Assembly: GCA_030268105.1 (NCBI GenBank)
Contig: BSDZ01000019.1
Location: 846,001-910,000 of the forward strand
Direction of reading: 5' to 3'
Origin: Volvox africanus
Lineage: Eukaryota > Chlorophyta > Chlorophyceae > Chlamydomonadales > Volvocaceae
Length of the DNA stretch: 64,000 nucleotides
The position numbers and the translations under genes are program-made. The notes below the pieces were generated by a model. It ran no database searches. It saw only the letters and a list, made by a program, of their open reading frames with translations, and had not been told where the DNA came from. Below, in pieces: positions 57,797 through 64,000 of the stretch (the first letter of the stretch is position 1; the number at the start of each line of letters is the position of its first letter).

Positions 57797-57836
57797 GCCT
57801 AACGTGAGCCTAACGCACGAATCTGTTGTTATAGTG
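57797..57836 (-). repeat. Right terminal inverted repeat of J
   Basis: Reverse complement begins CACTATAACAACAGATTCGT and pairs with the left end at 46322. Confidence 0.8.
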
Positions 57837-58285
57837 CAGTCTTTCACCGTGCACGAGAGGGTGTTGCCGACGAAGAGGCATTTAATACCATCATTTCCAC
57901 CACCATGGACCGCCTGCAGGTACTTGTTAGTATCGCGCACATATGCGCGAGTTGCATCAGCGATACTACGTCCGGGGGTCTTAGGCTTCTCATCAAACGC
58001 GATATGAAGCTTAGCCACAGGGATCGTGAGTTTCATCACCTCAGGAAGACTGGCGTGGTCCTGTATTTGAGGCGACAGCAGACCCCGTTGGTCCGCAGCT
58101 CCATCCATAGTCGTAGTGGCTGCCGAACGTGGCGCCATAAGATGGGCAGGGGTCTGGAACACAAGAGGATCTTGAGTAGCACGGGTGCCAACAGTCTCAG
58201 GACCTCTATCAGACATTCTAGGAGCAGCGCCCGGCTCGGGCTGACTTGCTAAACCTACGAACGACAGGTCGCGTCCCGATGCCAT
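57837..58285 (-). pseudogene. gag: gag 5' part of relic element I
   Basis: Begins MASGRDLSFVGLASQ (ATG at 58283-58285) and continues with capsid sequence to KCLFVGNTL near 57875, then VKD, where J sequence takes over. The homologous gag would continue WY..., so J interrupts it, but the remaining part is not found on J's left side. The protein is closest to the gag of G and of family A. The frame shown is open, but the gene is incomplete. Confidence 0.85.
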
Positions 58286-58540
58286 GGAACGCGGGTCAAC
58301 ACTTTTAAGTTGCGTGCTGAACGACAACTTCACTCACAAATCTAAAGCAAGAGTACAAGTATTTCGGTCAGCCTACCGACAGTACTCCTCAGTATTTCAA
58401 GCAAGTATAGCAAATACGTGCTCAGCTGGTCCTGATCTCTGTAGTCCGTGCGATATAAGCCTTGAACTGTTCAAAATGTAAGTTACAACCAGGAGATCGC
58501 AACCAGGAGATCGCAAGCAGTGCCAGACCACTAGTTTCAC

Positions 58541-58609
58541 CTGCAACTCAGAGCGCAGGCTCACACAACAAATGCAGGCAACTAGAAAAGGACAGCGGGA
58601 ATCACAAAC
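58541..58609 (-). other. Leader intron of relic I (69 nt)
   Basis: GTTTGTGATT...GAGTTGCAG between GCTTCCG and GTGAAACTAG. Same place as in family A though the sequence has diverged, so the intron predates the split of the families. Confidence 0.75.
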
Positions 58610-58764
58610 CGGAAGCAACGGCATCCAAAATGGGACGTCCAAGTTCTTTGGCAAAGATGTCTAGAGGGCTACGTCGTCCATTGTCGACATTCACCATAGC
58701 GAGAACTAACTTCCGATCGAGCACCATGAGACAGTCAGGCAACGAACCTGTCTCGATACCAAAT

Positions 58765-59406
58765 TGTTGTATCTCTCCCCAGTTTTGCTCATAAAGTGTC
58801 TGCATGTCTGGGGCTTAGACACTAAACCCAAAGTACAACAAAGCACTCGAAAGCAGCAAGAGACAGTGGAAGACTTGAGAACAAGGAAAGATATATCTTA
58901 CAATGATCAAAGGATGCAATGATATTATCGGCCGTCAGACCCAGCGGGCGGCGATCATCATACGGCGAATGGTGAATAGCGAATGGTGAAGCTCAGGCCG
59001 CAATAGCAGGGCAAATAGCAATAGTCCAAATGAACACAGGCGTGTTCCGATAGCATATGAAATTGTTCTGCTCTACATGGCCGTCCTCACACCTATTATA
59101 CGCGCAATATCGATATGCAGCACAGCTGACACTGGGAGGTAAATCCTAAATGTGATAAACCCTAACGCAGGTTATATCCGCGTATTCTGACAATTAAGCC
59201 TTCATGGCGTCTGCAAGATGCAAGTATCTGAATAGCGATATCCGGTTGCCGATCAACCACTGCGACTTAGATGCTCGTCACACTCGCACATTACGTATGC
59301 CAGCGATGGCGTAATAATATAGCAAATATTATTACTTAACAGCTCATGTCATAGTTATGCAACGCGCCTATGCATCTCTGAGCATCCGTCTCTTAGGCGT
59401 ATCAGC
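58765..59406 (-). repeat. 5' LTR of relic I, cut by K
   Basis: Starts TGTTGTATCTC right of the primer-binding site (CTGTCTCGATACCA, ending 58761). It resembles the family-A LTR in layout (matching blocks around TTCCG..., AATATTATTACTT) but is diverged. It stops at 59406 where the LTR of K begins; the rest would lie beyond the window. Confidence 0.85.
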
Positions 59407-60216
59407 TGTTGTACGCCGGTTCGATCACCGTTTGCACCAAAGTAGACCGCAATACATTCGAGCATTATGGAGCATGATATAATCATATTAGCATGATATA
59501 TTCGAGTATATCTAGCTAATCAGGCACGTCGCATTATCATCTACGACATCATGCTGTCGGTCAACATGTTTGACTCGAGGCTGATATCAATGCGTGATCT
59601 ATCTATTGGCATAATATCTCACGTAATAATACTTTAAATATTATTACCTCATCCGTGTCATAAACCATATGCGTATGCAAGAACGCAATGATCGCAATGG
59701 TTGGGTCGGCAACCGAATATCGATATTCGGACCTTCGCATATTGCATGCGTTGCATCCATTAATATCACGGGTTACACGATATTCAGAACAGTGCTAAAA
59801 GGGTACTCACACTTGAGATCGGAATCCAGTGAGACCTGTACTGCACATCGGTATCACGACATGATAGGTGCGAGGACGGCCGCCTAGAGACCAAAGTCGG
59901 CTCGATGCTACTTTGGACTAAGTACTCGCGTACTTATCTAATTTGCATACATACGATATACTCATTTATATTCGGCCTGAGCTATTCCAGCATAGCATCT
60001 CCAGCCGGATGATGAACATTTCCCGCGGGGTCTGACGGCCATCTACCGATTTGTAAGCGAAGACTACTGTAAGTTGGATCTTTCCTTATTGTTGAGTCTT
60101 CCGCTGTCACTTTGCTCGCATTGAATCGCCTTGCTGTTCGTAAGCTTGGTGTGCACGCGTAGCTAACATCCAGACGTGCAGATTCAGTGCATGATTGAAG
60201 AAGGAAGGATACAACA
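59407..60216 (+). repeat. 5' LTR of element K (810 bp)
   Basis: TGTTGTACGCCGG...GGATACAACA. It aligns along its length with the G LTRs and keeps the CCGAATATCGATATTCGG palindrome. Followed by AATT and TGGTAGCAAGACGG, a primer site with changes from the TGGTATCGAGAC of G. Confidence 0.94.
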
Positions 60217-60646
60217 AATTTGGTAGCAAGACGGTTTGACTCACGGCTGTCTCATCATTACTATTGGGGAGTAGATTCTTGCACGAGCGAACGGCGGCGA
60301 GTGGTATCACGGGATAACCTCGTCGGAAAGCCGGTATTGTATTATCCTCTTCCCGAACTTTTGATATCATATCTGTCCTTTAATACTGATCAAACTTTCG
60401 CTACCCGTAAAGTCTTAAATCCACAGAAGGAATTCCATCACCGTCATACTCGGAACTGCTTCCCCAATAAGATGAACATTTGGCAGGACCAGCTACTAAG
60501 GATATATCAATTTGAAGATGACAACGCATTGGTGGGTTACATTATCGCTAGCATCGGAGATTACTCGTGCGTGACGATACACGTGAGAAAATTTCTAAGG
60601 TATAGTCCTATCCCTCTTTATCCTTGTAAGGTACCAATTAGAATAC

Positions 60647-61921
60647 ATGTTGTATAATCAGTATCCACCAACTTCAGGGGAAAGTGAACAGGCTAATATT
60701 AGTGTCCACGATGAAGGACCGGAGGCCGTACCAAACGTCGATAACTTACATATTCCCCAAGCAGATGCCCCCCAGTCGAACTACCCTTACCCAGCGAAGG
60801 ATCCTCCTGAGACACCAGATTTTGTGAGGCCCACCGAAACGGAGCAAAACCCAGCGATGGTGTCGCTACAGCAACTTATGGATGAAGGCGGGGTTCCCGG
60901 TTTCGTCGTCCCAACACCTCAACTCCATATTCATCACGACACCAAACCCAAGGTTATCGCAAGCGCCACCCGCTCCTATGTCCGTGACGCTAAGAGGTAC
61001 CTGAAGTTGGTAAAAGGTGGTGATCGCGACGAAGTGAAGTGTCTATTCATTGGGGCCACACTAAGCGGCGTTGCAAGGGAATGGTATGATTGGACCACCA
61101 TGCAGGAGCACTTTACGTTCGAAGAGCTAACTAACGCGCTTCTCACTCGTTTTGCTCCAGGAAACCAATCGCAAGTGGCTGCCATGTACCGAGAATTACA
61201 CGCAGGCACTTATCGAATGCGACCTAATGAGTCCGTGGAGGACTACCGGTTGCATTTCGAAGGACTGACAGCACCCATGATTGGCTTTTCAGAAGGAGAC
61301 TATATTTATTGGTTTCAACGCGGCCTTTCGCTTCAGTTAGCCCGAGCGAGTACTACGGACCTGACACTGGAAGGGACAAGGTCTTACACGCGATGGGTTC
61401 AGATCGTTCGTGACGTCGAAGCCCGCCTTAGAACGGGACAAGAACGCCTGACATCTTTAGCCCCGCTATCAGTTGACACGACGCAAGATGTTACTAATGA
61501 GACTGCTCCAGCACCTGAGACTACTGGTATTCCCCTACCACCGGCTCCTATACGCCATGGCGATATTTCCCCGACCGATCACGCTCATACTCCTGGTACC
61601 CAAGAATTAATTCCAAGAGATTCTCAGATGACTCGGAGTATGCGGAAAAGGAAGGATGTGCTACAAAATACCGCCGAGTCTCGCGGAGCTGCATCAGAAT
61701 CGAAGCGGTCAAGAACACAAAACCGATGGCTTACGAAATGGGGATGTACACAAGCGGAGTTTGCACAGCGACGACAATTGGGAGTTTGCCTTCGGTGCGC
61801 ATCAAATCATTCTACGAGGAACTGCCCGCTTTTACCCCCGTTAGCCGTAGGACTACGTTCGACGGACGAAACACCTGACACGACTTCCGTTGATATTGCC
61901 GGAGCACCCAGTCCATGTTAA
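60647..61921 (+). CDS. gag: gag of element K, intact and divergent
   Basis: A 424-codon frame from ATG 60647 to TAA 61919-61921. The N-terminal 100 residues are acidic and Pro-rich and unlike the other gags. The capsid core follows (SYVRDAKRYLKLVKGGDRDE, CLFIGATLSGVAREWYD), then the basic linker and zinc knuckle CLRCASNHSTRNCP with CX2CX3HX4C spacing. A tail of about 25 residues extends past the knuckle. The intact frame next to a ruined protease is unusual. No in-frame pol follows, unlike family A. Confidence 0.9.
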   Translation: MLYNQYPPTSGESEQANISVHDEGPEAVPNVDNLHIPQADAPQSNYPYPAKDPPETPDFVRPTETEQNPAMVSLQQLMDEGGVPGFVVPTPQLHIHHDTKPKVIASATRSYVRDAKRYLKLVKGGDRDEVKCLFIGATLSGVAREWYDWTTMQEHFTFEELTNALLTRFAPGNQSQVAAMYRELHAGTYRMRPNESVEDYRLHFEGLTAPMIGFSEGDYIYWFQRGLSLQLARASTTDLTLEGTRSYTRWVQIVRDVEARLRTGQERLTSLAPLSVDTTQDVTNETAPAPETTGIPLPPAPIRHGDISPTDHAHTPGTQELIPRDSQMTRSMRKRKDVLQNTAESRGAASESKRSRTQNRWLTKWGCTQAEFAQRRQLGVCLRCASNHSTRNCPLLPPLAVGLRSTDETPDTTSVDIAGAPSPC

Positions 61922-62858
61922 CACGGGAATGTTAGCTGACATGGAGTCCTGAATTAGGTACTGACTTGGGTTAATCTTGATTGTCTCTAGCAATGTTGGT
62001 ATGAGGAGACTATTCGCTACCTTTGGCTAGATAATTCGATGATTAATATTTTTGTATCTCTAACGAATCCTTTTCTGTTGAGCATCATGGATTGTAGGAA
62101 CGATGCGGAGGTACACCACGTTTGACTCCTTTGAATGGCAACAAAGTCGATTTTGTTGATCGGAATTTCGGGACACCTATGTGCTACAGGTGTCACTGAC
62201 GACCTTATCTTAAAGAAGTGATAAGCATGATGGGGTTGACCCCATAGTCGTCTAATCGTTCAGGTTACCCTCGTTGATGAGGGTAAGCATCCCATCGTGG
62301 GCAGAATCACCCTTAGTCGACGTGAGACCCTTTGTGTGTTAGGGCCCAATGAGTGCAACAAGGTCTCTCGGAGACAGCACTACATGGACATTGGGTGCCG
62401 CGACATAACGACAGTACCGCACGCGCATCGATATGGAGTCCAGCACAATTGGCCATTGTGCAAAAGGGAACCTATCGCCTATGGTACCTTGTCTGTCATA
62501 CTAAGATGTCACACCAAAGGAGGGCATAACTGTGCGGAGCCTGCGGTTAATTTCGTTTAGCGGCGTTCGTCCGCCGAAAAAAAGAACCCAAGCTTGAAGG
62601 ATGTAAGAGAAGCTTATCAAATGATATGGAAAAACATCCATGAATTGCTTGTGAGGCCTTGGGTGCAATCGATTGCCACCGCGCAGTCTCTTGTGAAAGA
62701 TTCTGAGGTCGCAGTCCCCCTTATTCCCAAATTATACTGATGCATTTGTCATCCTGGGGCTCCAACCTATGTTACCTGCTGACTATACGATCCCTCTTGT
62801 GCTCGAGCACAACCCGTTTCACAACCTATGTACAGGTTAAGCTGCCAAAGTTGAGCGG
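61922..62858 (+). pseudogene. Decayed pre-protease/protease region of element K
   Basis: Only pieces can be matched: CATAGTCGTCTAATCG to AGAATCACCC (62246-62312) corresponds to sequence after the protease active site, and 62330-62720 to the linker toward RT, as in L and the inverted part of G. The active site itself cannot be found. Stops and small indels occur in all frames. Confidence 0.75.
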
Positions 62859-64000
62859 ATGAAGCGGCAAGTGGGGGATCTCTTCGCAAAGGGTATGATT
62901 CGGCCCAGCACATCGCCATATTCTACACCGATATTGTTCGTCGGTAAGAAGGATGGGACGTTGCGTATGTGTATTGATTATCGGGGCTTAAATGCGACCA
63001 CGATTAAAAATCGCTACCCTTTGCCGCGCGTCGATGACCTGCTCGATAAGTTGAGAGGCTCAGCTTATTTTTCCTCGATTGACCTTCGACAGGGGTATAA
63101 TCAGATACGCATCGCTGCTTCTGATATTCCGAAAACCGCTTTCCAGACCCCCTTTGGTCACTTCGAGTACACGGTCTTGTCGTTTGAACTTACTAATGCG
63201 CCCGCCACATTTCAAGCAGTGATGGATCGCATGTTCAGACCGTATATCGACAGGTTCATCGTTTGTTATTTGGACGATATTTTAATATATTCCAAGACGT
63301 GCAAGGAGCACCTGAAGCATCTAGAGCTTGTGCTTGAGGTGATGAAGCGGGAGCAATTGTTTGCTAAACGCGCCAAGTGTTTTTGGGCGCAGCCTCAGGT
63401 GGAATATTTGGGCCACATCGTGTCGGCCACTGGAATAAGGATGGACCCACGGAAGGTAGCTGTGGTTCACGATTGGCCCGTGCCTCAGAACCACACCGAA
63501 CTATGCCAGTTCTTAGGTTTGACCAACTACTTCCGTAAGTTTATTAATAAATACTCCATTATTGCGGCCCCACTTACAAATCCGACGAAGAAAGGATGTT
63601 TCACTTCTCTCGAGGCCTGGACACCCGAGTGCCAGCGGGCATTCAAAGAGCTCAAGCGAATCGTCACCGACGACGTTACCCTCTCTTTTCCTGATTACTC
63701 GTTGCCATTTCATGTTGAAGTTATATCGGATGCTTCCCTACATGGAAGCGGCGCTGTATTGTTGCAGGAAGGACGACCGATCACCTTCACGAGTAAGAAG
63801 ATCTCGGGTGCGGAGACCTGATACACGACCAGAGAGCAGGAGCTGTTGGCAGTTCTGCATGCTTTAATGGAATGGCGCTGTTACCTCGAAGGCCACCCTT
63901 TTACACTGAAGACCGATCACAAACCGCTGACATGTTTACAGAGTGTTCCCACGCTTAACCGACGACAAGCCTGGTGGATGGAGTATCTATCTCGTTTCGA
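62859..64000 (+). pseudogene. pol: pol of element K: RT and start of RNase H
   Basis: RT frame from [16 protein letters not shown] with [15 protein letters not shown] at the active site, and LSFELTNAP where sisters have FGLTNAP. TGA at 63819-63821 after GAET, the same position and codon as in element G (23571-23573). RNase H starts and the window ends in it. A frame break lies just before 62859. Confidence 0.9.

Larger units (their letters stand above)
46322..57836. mobile_element. Element J: TIR DNA transposon, CACTA-like, split by E
   Basis: The ends are inverted repeats of about 40 bp (46322-46360 and 57797-57836), beginning CACTATAACAA and containing TTCGTGCGTTAG. The inner flanks hold many copies of a TAACGCA motif in both orientations. 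CACTA termini with subterminal repeats are typical of the En/Spm (CACTA) superfamily. A 3-bp target duplication is not seen (GAT on the left, CAG on the right), and no transposase domain was recognised, so the class is a proposal. Without element E and one copy of the 743-bp duplication it is about 4.2 kb. Confidence 0.6.
59407..64000 (+). mobile_element. Element K: G-family chromovirus, runs off window
   Basis: A G-type 5' LTR (59407-60216), gag (60647-61921) and pol start are present; the 3' part is outside. It is inserted in the LTR of relic I, with a likely TCAGC target site (59402-59406) that cannot be checked. The protease region is degraded, so K is not autonomous even though its gag frame is intact. 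Confidence 0.92.

Noticed and set aside
57837..57839. 3-bp target duplication of element J
   Set aside because: Right flank CAG does not match left flank GAT; longer alignments of the flanks also failed.
60220..60657. 145-codon frame between the LTR and gag of element K
   Set aside because: Starts inside the LTR/primer site at a non-ATG codon, has no similarity to other leaders, and its only in-frame ATG is near 60473; more likely leader RNA.

Overview
The window is eukaryotic repeat-rich DNA. No bacterial operons, rRNA or tRNA genes are visible. Almost every base belongs to a transposable element. The recognisable coding regions are Ty3/gypsy LTR retrotransposons of the chromovirus type (integrase followed by a C-terminal chromodomain), two LINE-type non-LTR retrotransposons, and one probable terminal-inverted-repeat DNA transposon that carries a spliced gene. 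The lineage cannot be fixed from sequence alone. A plant or algal genome is plausible because of the chromoviruses, the zf-RVT-like LINE tail and the CACTA-like ends, but this is inference.

Elements are nested, and most boundaries can be placed to the base because LTRs start TGTTGT, end ACAACA and are flanked by 5-bp target duplications. Element A (1-6126, +, 5' end outside the window) and element B (6258-12594, -, target duplication GGTCT) sit in a relic called L (6127-6257 and 12600-12897). Next comes LINE H (-), which is split at CTCTG by element G (15857-45633, +). G contains the microsatellite-flanked LINE M (18661-21782), an inverted piece of itself (22116-22460) and element F (24882-44276, +, target duplication CATTT). 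F contains element C (28853-35979, -, GTGAT) and element D (36141-43608, +, CCTCC). The order H > G > F > C/D gives four levels of insertion.

The second half of LINE H resumes at 45639-46252. A 60-bp LTR scrap follows, then a CACTATAAC-ended DNA transposon, J (46322-57836), with subterminal repeats and minus-strand exons. J holds 3'-truncated element E (48532-55091, -), flanked by a 743-bp direct duplication. The window ends with relic I (57837-59406, -), cut by element K (59407 to beyond 64000, +).

A, B, C, D and E are one family (LTR about 823-833 bp). G, K, L and probably I are a related older group (G/K LTR about 810-814 bp). F is a third family (LTR about 303 bp). The encoded parts act together: Gag with a zinc knuckle forms the particle, protease cuts the polyprotein, reverse transcriptase and RNase H copy the RNA from a tRNA-primed site, and integrase with the chromodomain inserts the copy into chromatin. 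Every copy has at least one disabling lesion; D is the least damaged.

The most interesting signals are: (1) LTRs of three families built as dense strings of hairpins, with the architecture shared although the sequences differ; (2) an in-frame UAG between gag and pol in all five family-A copies, followed seven bases later by a paired stem, suggesting stop-codon readthrough; (3) a 71-nt gag leader intron proved by its precise absence from copy B; (4) an extra conserved module before the protease; (5) recurrent CGA-to-TGA decay and mosaic, shared nonsense codons; (6) the unusual duplication around E and the uncharacterised spliced gene inside J.
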